Origin: JANMDS01 sp031430575 | GTDB taxonomy: Bacteria > Pseudomonadota > Gammaproteobacteria > Burkholderiales > Casimicrobiaceae | Assembly (NCBI GenBank): GCA_031430575.1 | Contig: JANPBT010000030.1 | Location: 1-64,000 of the forward strand | Direction: 5' to 3' | DNA length: 64,000 nt | Shown: piece after piece, positions 17,117 through 24,994 of the stretch | How positions within the stretch are numbered: the first letter of the stretch is position 1 | Layout of the letters: each line of letters begins with the position of its first letter | Notes under the pieces: generated by a model | What the model was told of the DNA's origin: nothing | Database searches by the model: none | What the model saw: only the letters and a program-made list of their open reading frames with translations | Position numbers and translations under genes: made by a program

Positions 17117-17425
17117 ATGATTCCAGGAGAAATGTTCATCGATGCAGGCGAAATCGAGCTCAACGTTGGGCGGGAAACGCTGCACATTAAAGTCACCAAC
17201 GTTGGTGATCGGCCGATTCAAGTGGGTTCACACTATCATTTTTATGAAACCAATAATGCCCTTAAATTTGATCGTGAAAAGACCAAAGGTTTTCGTCTAA
17301 ATTGCGCCGCAGGCACTGCCGTGCGCTTTGAGCCCGGGCAATCGCGCACGGTGGAATTGGTCTCTCTCGCGGGCGGGCGCAAGGTCTACGGCTTTCAGGG
17401 CAAAGTGATGGGCGCACTGAAATGA
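17117..17425 (+). CDS. ureB: urease beta subunit
   Basis: A 102-residue UreB: MIPGEMFIDAGEIELNVGR, VGSHYHFYETN and the AGTAVRFEPGQ motif. Where relatives usually read RLDIPAGTAVRFEPG, this one reads RLNCAAGTAVRFEPG. The CAAG stretch is encoded by a two-mismatch relative of the interspersed 14-mer (17302-17315), so a repeat appears to have replaced or converged on conserved residues. It overlaps ureC by four bases. Confidence 0.97.
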   Translation: MIPGEMFIDAGEIELNVGRETLHIKVTNVGDRPIQVGSHYHFYETNNALKFDREKTKGFRLNCAAGTAVRFEPGQSRTVELVSLAGGRKVYGFQGKVMGALK

Positions 17426-19176
17426 GTGTGAAATTTGATAAACGCGCCTATGCCGAAATGTTTGGCCCGACTACGGGTGATCGGGTGCGGCTGGCCGATA
17501 CCGCGCTCATCATCGAAGTGGAAAAAGATTTCACGGTCTACGGCGATGAAGTGAAGTTTGGCGGCGGCAAAGTGATCCGCGATGGTATGGGGCAATCGCA
17601 ATTGCCTGCGGCGCAGGTGGCCGATACGGTGATTACAAACGCCTTAATATTGGATGCAGTCACTGGCATTATCAAGGCTGATATTGGCTTGAAAGCCGGG
17701 CGCATTTGGCGTATCGGCAAAGCCGGTAACCCTGATATTCAACCAGGCGTAACCATTCCCATTGGCGGCGCGACCGAAATCATCGCTGGTGAAGGCATGA
17801 TCGTCACCGCAGGTGGGATTGACTGCCATATTCACTTCATCTGCCCGCAGCAAATCGAGGAAGCACTCTCGTCGGGCGTGACCACGATGCTTGGCGGCGG
17901 CACGGGCCCGGGGCATGGCACGTTTGCGACCACGGTCACCCCTGGCCCATTTCATATGTCACAGATGTTGAAAGCCGCCGATGCATTCCCGATGAATTTG
18001 GGGTTTTTGGGCAAAGGTAATATTAGCCAGCCCAAGCCGATTGCAGAGCAAATTGAAGCCGGTGCGATTGGCCTAAAGTTACATGAAGATTGGGGCACGA
18101 CACCGGCGGCGATTGATAATTGCTTAACGGTTGCCGATCAGTTTGACGTGCAAGTGGCGATTCACTCCGACACCTTAAATGAATCGGGCTTCGTTGAAGA
18201 TACCATCGCGGCGACAAAAGGGCGCACCCTTTGCGCCTTTCATACTGAGGGTGCGGGTGGCGGCCACGCTCCTGATATTTTAAAAGTGATTGGCACGCAA
18301 AATTTCTTGCCGTCGTCCACTAACCCCACGATGCCGTATACCGTCAATACCGTCGATGAGCACCTCGATATGTTGATGGTCTGCCACCATTTAGATGCCG
18401 GGATCGCCGAAGATTTGGCCTTCGCCGAGAGTCGCATCCGCCGCGAGACGATTGCTGCCGAAGATATCTTGCATGATCTCGGCGCGATTTCAATGATGAG
18501 CTCTGATTCGCAAGCGATGGGGCGTGTGGGTGAGGTGATTTCGCGCACCTGGCAAACGGCGCATAAGATGAAAGTGCAGCGTGGTTTTTTATCGCCGTCT
18601 CCTGTTGCGGGGGGCATGCGGGGTGAGGGTAGCCGAGCGCAAGAAAATTCTCGTAATGATAATTTCCGCGCCAAGCGCTATATCGCAAAATACACGATCA
18701 ACCCCGCACTTGCGCACGGTATTGCCCATGAAGTGGGCTCGATTGAAGTGGGAAAGTGGGCTGATCTCGTGCTCTGGCGCCCAGCATTTTTTGGGGTCAA
18801 GCCGACAACGATTATTAAAGGCGGGCAGATTGCGTATGCCTTGATGGGCGACGCCAATGCGAGTATCCCAACGCCGCAACCGGTGCACGGTCGCTTCATG
18901 TTTGGTGCGTTCGCAGGCGCGGGCGCGGCGGCATCGTTAACCTTCATGTCGCAAGCGGCGATCGCGCGCGGCGTGCCAGAGGCACTCTTTTTACGCAAGC
19001 GCTGCGTCGCTGTGAAAAGCACGCGCGACGTTAAAAAAGCGCACCTAATTTACAACGACTACGCGCCGACGATGGAAATTGATGCCGAGACTTATGCGGT
19101 GCGCGCCGATGGGCAATTGCTCACCTGCGAGCCCGCGATCGTTTTGCCTTTAGCCCAGCGTTACTTCCTCTTTTAG
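17422..19176 (+). CDS. ureC: urease alpha (catalytic) subunit
   Basis: UreC carries the di-nickel site that hydrolyses urea to ammonia and carbamate. Ligands are all present: H136-I-H138, the carbamylated lysine K219 in GLKLHEDWG, HSDTLNESG, and FHTEGAGGGHAPD. At 584 residues it is about 15 longer than usual. The extra residues form an insert at about 389-406 (SPSPVAGGMRGEGSRAQ) between KVQRG and NSRNDNFR, encoded by a GC-rich palindrome-like repeat. Another weak copy of the 14-mer (17603-17616) encodes PAAQ near residue 63. The insert lies after the flap region in a surface-exposed stretch, so the enzyme is probably active. Confidence 0.97.
   Translation: MSVKFDKRAYAEMFGPTTGDRVRLADTALIIEVEKDFTVYGDEVKFGGGKVIRDGMGQSQLPAAQVADTVITNALILDAVTGIIKADIGLKAGRIWRIGKAGNPDIQPGVTIPIGGATEIIAGEGMIVTAGGIDCHIHFICPQQIEEALSSGVTTMLGGGTGPGHGTFATTVTPGPFHMSQMLKAADAFPMNLGFLGKGNISQPKPIAEQIEAGAIGLKLHEDWGTTPAAIDNCLTVADQFDVQVAIHSDTLNESGFVEDTIAATKGRTLCAFHTEGAGGGHAPDILKVIGTQNFLPSSTNPTMPYTVNTVDEHLDMLMVCHHLDAGIAEDLAFAESRIRRETIAAEDILHDLGAISMMSSDSQAMGRVGEVISRTWQTAHKMKVQRGFLSPSPVAGGMRGEGSRAQENSRNDNFRAKRYIAKYTINPALAHGIAHEVGSIEVGKWADLVLWRPAFFGVKPTTIIKGGQIAYALMGDANASIPTPQPVHGRFMFGAFAGAGAAASLTFMSQAAIARGVPEALFLRKRCVAVKSTRDVKKAHLIYNDYAPTMEIDAETYAVRADGQLLTCEPAIVLPLAQRYFLF
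17603..17616 (-). repeat. interspersed 14-mer (one mismatch) inside ureC
   Basis: 13 of 14 bases; read as LPAAQ. Confidence 0.8.
18588..18640. repeat. in-frame palindromic REP-like insert in ureC
   Basis: The reverse strand runs ACCCTCACCCC...GCAACAGGAGACGG, resembling the widespread CCCTCACCCC / CCCTCTCCC...GGAGAGGG intergenic palindromes of proteobacteria. It adds about 15-18 residues to UreC without breaking the frame. Confidence 0.55.
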
Positions 19177-19185
19177 TCGCCCGCT

Positions 19186-19698
19186 ATGCTCACTGCCACC
19201 CCTTTTTCTGCTAAATCTGCGCCGCAGGTATGCATTGAACTCACTTTTGATTTACGCGAAAAATCGCGGCTACGGGTGCAAAGTACTTGCGGCGCAGATA
19301 TCGGCATCTCTTTACGGCCCGGCACGATGCTGCGCCACGGCGACGTGCTCGCGCTCTCAGATGGAAGAATCGCTCAGATCATTGCCGCGCAAGAAAATGT
19401 GATGGAAGTCACCGTACCTGCGGCGCAGAAATTGGCCGCAATCGCCTATCACATCGGCAATCGCCACGTCCCGATGGAAGTGGGCGACGGATTTTTACGC
19501 TTGCTGCCAGATCATGTGCTGCGTGCCATGATCGAGGGCTTGGGCGGGGTCGTGCAAACGACAACCGCGCGTTTTAATCCTGAATCGGGCGCGTATGGTC
19601 ATAGCCACATTCATCACTCACACGATGATCTTGGGCATGGCGGGCGCATTCACGGTGGCATCACGCCACGGTTAACACCCGCACACGATCCACGATGA
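19186..19698 (+). CDS. ureE: urease accessory nickel chaperone UreE
   Basis: A 170-residue UreE, which delivers nickel to the UreDFG complex. Conserved parts: LTFDLREKSRLR, the YHIGNRHVPMEVG metal-site core, LRLLPDHVLRAMIEGLG, and a His-rich C-terminus (GHSHIHHSHDD...). Three copies of the interspersed 14-mer lie within 212 bases: 19217 (exact, SAPQV, N-terminus), 19284 (one mismatch, TCGAD) and 19415 (exact, VPAAQ). Each falls in a poorly conserved loop of the family. It follows ureC after nine bases and overlaps ureF by four. Confidence 0.96.
   Translation: MLTATPFSAKSAPQVCIELTFDLREKSRLRVQSTCGADIGISLRPGTMLRHGDVLALSDGRIAQIIAAQENVMEVTVPAAQKLAAIAYHIGNRHVPMEVGDGFLRLLPDHVLRAMIEGLGGVVQTTTARFNPESGAYGHSHIHHSHDDLGHGGRIHGGITPRLTPAHDPR
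19217..19230 (+). repeat. interspersed 14-mer inside ureE (1 of 3)
   Basis: Exact copy, read as SAPQV. Confidence 0.95.
19284..19297 (-). repeat. interspersed 14-mer (one mismatch) inside ureE (2 of 3)
   Basis: 13 of 14 bases, read as TCGAD. Confidence 0.85.
19415..19428 (-). repeat. interspersed 14-mer inside ureE (3 of 3)
   Basis: Exact copy, read as VPAAQ. Confidence 0.95.
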
Positions 19699-20429
19699 AT
19701 TCGATTTCGTCTGATGCGTCGCTCGCCGCGCTCTTGCAGCTCGCATCACCAGCGTTGCCGATCGGGGCATTTAGCTATTCCTCGGGCTTGGAATCTGCAA
19801 TTGAGTTGGGTTGGGTAAGCGATGCAGCGAGCGTGCGCGCGTGGATCACCGCGCAGTTGGAAGAAACTGTTTTAACCTGGGAAATTCCGTTGTGGGGCCA
19901 GCTTTACCAGGCCTGGGGCGAAGCCCTGCTCTCTCCGCCTCAGGGAGAGCGAGAGGGCAAAAGCGCAGCAGCCTTTGTCGCCCACCTCAATACCCGCGCC
20001 ATCGCCGCCCGCGAAACGGCCGAATTGCGCAGCGAACAAACTCAAATGGGGCACGCGCTGCGGCGCTGGTGCATCGATGTTTTACCTGAAATACCTGCGG
20101 CGCAGATTTCGCTCTTAAATACGCTCGATCCCGTTTCCGTGCTTACCGTTCATGCCCTCTGCGCGTACGTAATGGGCATTTCTGTGCATGCTGGCGCGAC
20201 CGCATACGCGTTTGGTTTTGTCGAAAATCAGGTGATGGCCGCAAGCAAAACGATCCCACTCGGGCAGACCGCCTCACAGCAAAGCTTGCGCAAAATCACT
20301 GCGCAACTCGCACCGCAGGTGTCAAACGCGTTGAAATTACCTGCGGCGCAGTTTTCAAGCGCCGCGCCACTCGCTGCAATCGCGAGTATGAGACATGAAA
20401 CACAATATACAAGGCTCTTTCGATCATGA
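19695..20429 (+). CDS. ureF: urease accessory protein UreF
   Basis: UreF is the checkpoint protein that regulates UreG GTPase activity during urease activation. The 244-residue protein has LLQLASPALPIGAFSYSSGLE and ARETAELRSEQTQMGHALRRW in the expected places. A stretch near residues 78-88 (LSPPQGEREGK) looks inserted and is encoded by a GAGAGGG-type palindrome. Two exact 14-mer repeats (20092, IPAAQIS; 20338, LPAAQFS) lie in variable segments. It overlaps ureE and ureG by four bases each. Confidence 0.95.
   Translation: MNSISSDASLAALLQLASPALPIGAFSYSSGLESAIELGWVSDAASVRAWITAQLEETVLTWEIPLWGQLYQAWGEALLSPPQGEREGKSAAAFVAHLNTRAIAARETAELRSEQTQMGHALRRWCIDVLPEIPAAQISLLNTLDPVSVLTVHALCAYVMGISVHAGATAYAFGFVENQVMAASKTIPLGQTASQQSLRKITAQLAPQVSNALKLPAAQFSSAAPLAAIASMRHETQYTRLFRS
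19926..19957. repeat. in-frame palindromic GAGAGGG-type insert in ureF
   Basis: CTCTCTCCGCCTCAGGGAGAG followed by CGAGAGGG: inverted CTCTCC/GGAGAG arms, like the palindromic intergenic repeats common in proteobacteria. It encodes about ten residues absent from typical UreF. Confidence 0.5.
20092..20105 (-). repeat. interspersed 14-mer inside ureF (1 of 2)
   Basis: Exact copy, read as IPAAQ. Confidence 0.95.
20338..20351 (-). repeat. interspersed 14-mer inside ureF (2 of 2)
   Basis: Exact copy, read as LPAAQ. A weaker ACCGCAGGT relative precedes it at about 20311-20321. Confidence 0.95.
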
Positions 20430-21079
20430 ATTCACCATCCCCGCACGGCCCTCTTCGCGTTGGCATCGGTGGCCCTGTTGGCTCCGGCAAGACCGCGCTC
20501 ACGCTTGCGCTGTGCTTACACTTCCGTGATAAATACGACATTGCTGCCGTGACCAACGACATCTATACCAAAGAAGACGCGCAGTTTTTGGTTGATCATG
20601 CGGCACTCCCCCCCGAGCGTATCTTAGGTGTTGAGACCGGTGGCTGCCCACACACTGCCATCCGCGAAGATGCCTCGATTAACCTAGAAGCGATAGATCG
20701 TTTGTGTGCGCAGTTCCCCGGCTTGCAATTAGTATTTGTCGAAAGTGGCGGCGATAATTTAGCGGCGACATTTTCACCAGAATTATCCGACCTTACGATA
20801 TATGTGATCGATGTTGCAGCAGGCGAAAAAATCCCCCGTAAAGGCGGACCGGGCATTATGAAGTCCGATTTATTAGTCATCAATAAAATCGATCTCGCGC
20901 CGTATGTGGGCGCGTCGTTAGCGGTGATGGATACCGACGCCAAAAAAATGCGCGGGGCTAAACCATTTGTATTTTCAAATCTTAAAACCGGACAAGGTCT
21001 CAATGAAATCATTGCATTTATCGAGCATCAAGGTATGCTATCTGAGTCCGTTTTTGGCGAGCGTCGCATGTGCTCATGA
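20426..21079 (+). CDS. ureG: urease accessory GTPase UreG
   Basis: UreG is the SIMIBI GTPase that powers nickel insertion. It shows RVGIGGPVGSGKTALT (P-loop), the metal-site CPH in ETGGCPHTAIRED, FVESGGDNLAATFSPEL and the NKIDLAPYVGA guanine motif. The 217-residue length is about ten longer than usual: the C-terminal tail (SESVFGERRMCS) runs into the coding region of the next small gene, which starts in another frame at 21003. Confidence 0.97.
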   Translation: MNSPSPHGPLRVGIGGPVGSGKTALTLALCLHFRDKYDIAAVTNDIYTKEDAQFLVDHAALPPERILGVETGGCPHTAIREDASINLEAIDRLCAQFPGLQLVFVESGGDNLAATFSPELSDLTIYVIDVAAGEKIPRKGGPGIMKSDLLVINKIDLAPYVGASLAVMDTDAKKMRGAKPFVFSNLKTGQGLNEIIAFIEHQGMLSESVFGERRMCS

Positions 21080-21245
21080 GGGCCACGGTGCTCACGGTGG
21101 GGTGATCGATGGGCTCGCGCACTGGTTTGGCGATGGCGCGCATGCCGCAATACTTGTGGTGGCGCTCGCCATTGCCGCCGCGGTCGTTGTGCGGCAGCGC
21201 CTTACAAAAAAGGCTGCGCCTTCACGATCAAAAAGTAAAGTTTGA
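21003..21245 (+). CDS. small His-rich exported membrane protein
   Basis: An 80-residue frame that begins inside the last 77 bases of ureG. It encodes a signal-like N-terminus ending VACA, then HEGHGAHGG, a short linker with WFGDGAHA, one hydrophobic segment (ILVVALAIAAAVVV) and a basic tail. The HEGHG start of the mature protein recalls the histidine motif of HupE/UreJ nickel permeases, but the rest is too short for that family. Placement at the end of the urease operon suggests a link to nickel or to the membrane protein after it, whose TTG start overlaps its stop. Function unknown. Confidence 0.6.
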   Translation: MKSLHLSSIKVCYLSPFLASVACAHEGHGAHGGVIDGLAHWFGDGAHAAILVVALAIAAAVVVRQRLTKKAAPSRSKSKV

Positions 21246-22423
21246 TTAAGGAAAATTCCGCGCCAGCGCGAAGCCCTGCGATTGATTTGGCGCGCGGATG
21301 GGCGCTTTTCGGTGTTGGCATTGTCAACGTGCATGCATTTGCCAATGGTTTAGATGGCGGCACCCATGCGTGGGATACGGCAACGACCCGGATGGCCCAA
21401 TTTGCAGAAATCGTAGTTGGTGCTTTTTTTGCCCATCGCGCTTTTCCAACCTTGGCATTTCTATTTGGACTCGGCGTTGCAGCGCTCGCGATGCGGGGCG
21501 GATCAAAGCGACGTTTTTGGATTTTGCTAGGCGTTGGCATTTCGCTGGGGCTCACCGCCTGGCCGGGTGAGATTTTGTCGGCCTACGCGCTCATCGCCCT
21601 GATCGCGGGGCATCGATTTGCCGCGGGCAGCGGCACATCGGTGCGGCGCGTGATTTACGTGCTTTTACTGCTTAATCTCGTTTCTGTTGGCGGATTGGTT
21701 TACTTTTTTCTATCTGATACCGCGAGTGCTGGGTGCGCCCAAAATATTCCGTCGGTGAGCTCCTTTGCGCTGAATTCTTGGCGCGCCGGATTGGGATTGC
21801 GCGCATCAGAGTGGGCGATCAATGGCGTGGCGTCCCATCTTCTGCTTGCTCCTGTTTGGCTATGCATATTTCTCGGAATTTTCGCAGCAAAAAGCGATGA
21901 TTTTTGGGCGTTTGTCGGTAACTGCGAATCCCAGCCCGCGTCCGCATACGCCTCGCGATTATTGATTTTCTGCCTCGCGGTGTATCTCATCGCAACGAGC
22001 CTAGAAGTGGTTGCTGGAACGCACGGCGCATGGAATTCAACGCCGTGCAACAACGGCTGGCTCGCGCTTTACACCGTAAGCGCAGACCTTGCAGCCCTTT
22101 CAAGCATCCCGTTGATCATTTTTGCCAGCGTGCGTGTGTCTAGGCGTGTCGTGCCGAGTTGGCTCACGCTTCTCATTATTCATGTTGGAAAAGCGCCGCT
22201 TTCGATGTTTGTCGGGCAATCGATTATTTTCTTTTTGATTTTTCATCGTGCGGTGTTTGGCTTTCACGGTGCGTTAACCCGCCCAATGACGCTGATGGTG
22301 GCGATCGTCACTTATCTCGCAGTTGCATTTTTCTTGCGGTGGTGGCAGCAGGGCGGACGCGCAACCGGCTCAATCGATGCCTTCGCGCGCGCGGTTGAGA
22401 AACGCCTTAATCGCGTTGATTAA
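21242..22423 (+). CDS. DUF418/YeiB-like polytopic membrane protein
   Basis: A 393-residue inner-membrane protein with about nine to ten hydrophobic segments. The start (AIDLARGWALFGVGIVNVHAF) and the motif FPTLAFLFGLGVAALAMR match the DUF418/YeiB group, distantly related to membrane acyltransferases. The start is TTG at 21242, overlapping the preceding stop by four bases, so it is probably cotranslated with the small His-rich protein. Function is not known. Confidence 0.75.
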   Translation: MIKENSAPARSPAIDLARGWALFGVGIVNVHAFANGLDGGTHAWDTATTRMAQFAEIVVGAFFAHRAFPTLAFLFGLGVAALAMRGGSKRRFWILLGVGISLGLTAWPGEILSAYALIALIAGHRFAAGSGTSVRRVIYVLLLLNLVSVGGLVYFFLSDTASAGCAQNIPSVSSFALNSWRAGLGLRASEWAINGVASHLLLAPVWLCIFLGIFAAKSDDFWAFVGNCESQPASAYASRLLIFCLAVYLIATSLEVVAGTHGAWNSTPCNNGWLALYTVSADLAALSSIPLIIFASVRVSRRVVPSWLTLLIIHVGKAPLSMFVGQSIIFFLIFHRAVFGFHGALTRPMTLMVAIVTYLAVAFFLRWWQQGGRATGSIDAFARAVEKRLNRVD

Positions 22424-22552
22424 TTGAGCGTAGCGTTTTTTTGTCGAATCTGAGCCTAACCCGTCGCCATCGCAGTCAAGAGCGCGGCGTTATCGTCGAT
22501 GTATCGTCACCGTGGATTTTGCGCAAACCTGTTTTACGGCACACTATCGATT

Positions 22553-23278
22553 ATGCGATTTTTAATATTTTCGATCCTGCTCATTTCAAGCAATATTGCC
22601 CACGCGCAGCGCATCGCAGCCGCGTCGGACGTACAGCCGATTCTTGATCCGCTGGTGGCGCAATTTAACGCTCAAAATAACGCGCATGCAGATGTGATTT
22701 ATGGCAGCAGCGGCAAGCTGGCGCAGCAGATTGAGGCCGGTGCGCCGTTTGCACTGTTTCTGAGCGCTGATGCCTTCTGGATTGAAAAACTGCGCCGCAG
22801 GTATCCTAGGCAACCCGTAGTCGAATACGCGCGTGGGCGGTTAGCGTTAGTGGCGCGCCGTGGTAACCCGATGTGTCAGCGTGGCGTCTCGGCGCTTGCC
22901 GATGCACAGGGAAAATTTGCAATTGCCCATCCTGAGCATGCGCCCTATGGCATGCGGGCGCGCGAGGTATTGCAGCGTGCAGGCGTGTGGGATGGCGCGC
23001 GAAAAGCGCAGCAAATCGTCGAGGCGGAATCGGTGGCGACGGCTGCGCACTGGGTGATTTCGGGCGCGGCGAGCGCTGGCTTGATTGGGTGGACGCATAC
23101 AGCCAAAATACCTGCGGCGCAGTTTTGCGTTCAAAAAGTGCCTTTTGCGCAACATTCCCCGTTGGTTCAGCAAGCGATTTTGCTGACTGAAGACGTGGCG
23201 GCGAAATCGTTCTGGGTATGGTTTTCTGCGCCGCAGGTATTAGAGAATTTTGCCCGTGCGGGCTTGACCCATGATTGA
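22553..23278 (+). CDS. modA: molybdate ABC transporter, substrate-binding protein
   Basis: ModA captures molybdate or tungstate in the periplasm. The 241-residue protein has a signal peptide ending AHA/Q and AAASDVQPILDPLVAQF, then GSSGKLAQQIEAGAPFALFLSAD and the C-terminal VKNSP-like region. The ATG at 22553 gives a proper signal peptide; the open frame extends 18 codons upstream. Three exact 14-mer repeats lie inside: 22790 (LRRRY), 23109 (IPAAQF) and 23226 (SAPQV). 22790 is the only exact in-gene copy in the window read in the LRRRY frame. It overlaps modB by eight bases. I see no clear ModE box upstream. Confidence 0.93.
   Translation: MRFLIFSILLISSNIAHAQRIAAASDVQPILDPLVAQFNAQNNAHADVIYGSSGKLAQQIEAGAPFALFLSADAFWIEKLRRRYPRQPVVEYARGRLALVARRGNPMCQRGVSALADAQGKFAIAHPEHAPYGMRAREVLQRAGVWDGARKAQQIVEAESVATAAHWVISGAASAGLIGWTHTAKIPAAQFCVQKVPFAQHSPLVQQAILLTEDVAAKSFWVWFSAPQVLENFARAGLTHD
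22790..22803 (+). repeat. interspersed 14-mer inside modA (1 of 3)
   Basis: Exact copy, read as LRRRY. Confidence 0.95.
23109..23122 (-). repeat. interspersed 14-mer inside modA (2 of 3)
   Basis: Exact copy, read as IPAAQ. Confidence 0.95.
23226..23239 (+). repeat. interspersed 14-mer inside modA (3 of 3)
   Basis: Exact copy, read as SAPQV near the C-terminus. Confidence 0.95.
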
Positions 23279-23900
23279 TTGGATGGTTGTTGGTCTCACG
23301 CTCAAACTCGCGTTTTGCACCGCGCTGTTGACCACACCGATTGGCATTGCACTTGGGCGCTGGGTGGCGGTGCGCCAAGGCAGAAATGGCTGGTGGATTG
23401 ATGCGCTGTTGTTGCTACCGCTGTTGATTCCGCCCACCGTCGTAGGGCTTTACTTTTTAGCCGTTTTTGCGGGCACACCGCTGGTCTTTAGCTTTGCGGG
23501 TTTGGTGTTGGCTTCGGTGCTGGTTAATATTCCCTTCGCGGTCATTCCTGTCCGCCGCGCCTGGGAGCAAATACCGCGCGAAACACGGGAGACGGCTGCT
23601 TGCGCTGGGTGGTCGCCGTGGCGGGTTTTTAAGGGATGCGAGCTCCCGCAGGCGTGGCCCGGTGTGGTCAGCGCATTTGCCTTAGTGGCTGCGCATACGG
23701 TCGGTGAATTTGGCGTGGTGATGATGGTTGGCGGCAATCTGCCAGGGGAGACGCGCACGCTTGCCGTGGCGGTTTACGATCACATGCAAGCCATGCAGTT
23801 GCCGCAGGCACATGCGCTGGCGTTGGTCGCTGTAGCATTGGGCGTCGTGATTGCGGTGCTGTCTAATGTGCTCACACGGACGCATCGCGAAGTGCGATGA
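23271..23900 (+). CDS. modB: molybdate ABC transporter permease
   Basis: A 209-residue inner-membrane permease with five to six hydrophobic segments. LLPLLIPPTVVGLYFL is the characteristic ModB stretch and ETAACAGWSPWRVFKGCELPQAWPG is the EAA loop that docks ModC. HTVGEFGVVMMVGGNLPGETRT is also typical. Coupled to modA and modC by overlaps of eight and four bases. Confidence 0.95.
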   Translation: MIDWMVVGLTLKLAFCTALLTTPIGIALGRWVAVRQGRNGWWIDALLLLPLLIPPTVVGLYFLAVFAGTPLVFSFAGLVLASVLVNIPFAVIPVRRAWEQIPRETRETAACAGWSPWRVFKGCELPQAWPGVVSAFALVAAHTVGEFGVVMMVGGNLPGETRTLAVAVYDHMQAMQLPQAHALALVAVALGVVIAVLSNVLTRTHREVR

Positions 23901-24901
23901 ATTTACGTGCCGACATTCACGCGCAATGGCCGATTACCTTGCGAGCACGCTTGTCGTGCCCTGCGGGACAAATGGTCGCACTGGTGGGTTCGTCAGGCGC
24001 TGGTAAATCAACTCTGTTGCGCACGCTTGCAGGGCTTTTGCCATGCGAGGGCAGTGTGCGCATTGGTGAGCGTGAATGGCAGGGTGTGCCGACCTTTCGC
24101 CGGGCGATTGGGTTAGTCGCGCAGTCTGCCAACTTGCTGCCCCATCTCAATGCTTGGGAAAATGTCGCGATGGCGATACCTGCGGCGCAGTTTTCTCCCT
24201 TGCAACGCACTGACATCGCCAAAGATTGGCTCGAGCGCGTAAATTTGAAAGGCTTAGAGGCGCGTATGCCGCATCAGCTCTCGGGTGGCCAGCAGCAGCG
24301 GGTCGCCATCGCCCGTGCGCTTGCCCGTCAACCGCAATTGCTCTTGCTAGATGAGCCATTTTCGTCGGTCGATGCCATGACTCGGCAGCGTCTTTACGAA
24401 GAGCTCATCACTTTGCGCGCGCAAATCAAGTGCCCGACGGTCTTGGTGACCCACGACGTAAAAGAGGCGGCTTTGCTCGCCGATGAGATCGCGGTTATCG
24501 TTGACGGTCGCGTTGTTGGGCAAGGTTCGGCTGATCTTTTTTTGACCGCACCGCCAACAGCACAAATTGCCCGCGTGTTGGGATGGCGCAACGTGATTCC
24601 GTATTCCGTTTGGCAGGCTGCGATGCCGTGGACGCCGGTGAAACCCAATGATCTCGCGGCAAACGATGCGTTCGTCCTCGCGCCCCACCGACATATTTCT
24701 GTTCATGAAAATATGCTAGACAAAAAAGATGTTGCGGGCGTTGTGCGGAGTATTCTGCGATTACCCCATCAAGCGTGGGCGCACGTGGACATCGGCGAGA
24801 TGCACATTTGGGGGGCGTTATCGCCCCTGACAGCGCTAGAAATGGGGGCAGCGTGTTGGACGAAAGTCGACAATTGCAAACTATCGGTTGTCTCCAAGTA
24901 A
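23897..24901 (+). CDS. modC: molybdate ABC transporter ATPase
   Basis: A 334-residue ATPase: Walker A GSSGAGKST, signature LSGGQQQRVAIARAL, Walker B LLLLDEPFSSVD and the switch histidine in VTHDVKEA, followed by a C-terminal extension with a regulatory TOBE-like domain that in ModC binds molybdate. An exact 14-mer repeat (24177, IPAAQF) sits in the helical subdomain just after ENVAMA, where family sequences vary in length. Last gene of modABC. Confidence 0.94.
   Translation: MNLRADIHAQWPITLRARLSCPAGQMVALVGSSGAGKSTLLRTLAGLLPCEGSVRIGEREWQGVPTFRRAIGLVAQSANLLPHLNAWENVAMAIPAAQFSPLQRTDIAKDWLERVNLKGLEARMPHQLSGGQQQRVAIARALARQPQLLLLDEPFSSVDAMTRQRLYEELITLRAQIKCPTVLVTHDVKEAALLADEIAVIVDGRVVGQGSADLFLTAPPTAQIARVLGWRNVIPYSVWQAAMPWTPVKPNDLAANDAFVLAPHRHISVHENMLDKKDVAGVVRSILRLPHQAWAHVDIGEMHIWGALSPLTALEMGAACWTKVDNCKLSVVSK
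24177..24190 (-). repeat. interspersed 14-mer inside modC
   Basis: Exact copy, read as IPAAQ. Confidence 0.95.
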
Positions 24902-24994
24902 CGCATTAAGAGGAAATGTAAATATTGCTAAGGCATATTTCCGCATTTATTCGCATACAATGCAGAAAGCATAGCCACTTTCACCTCAGAAACA

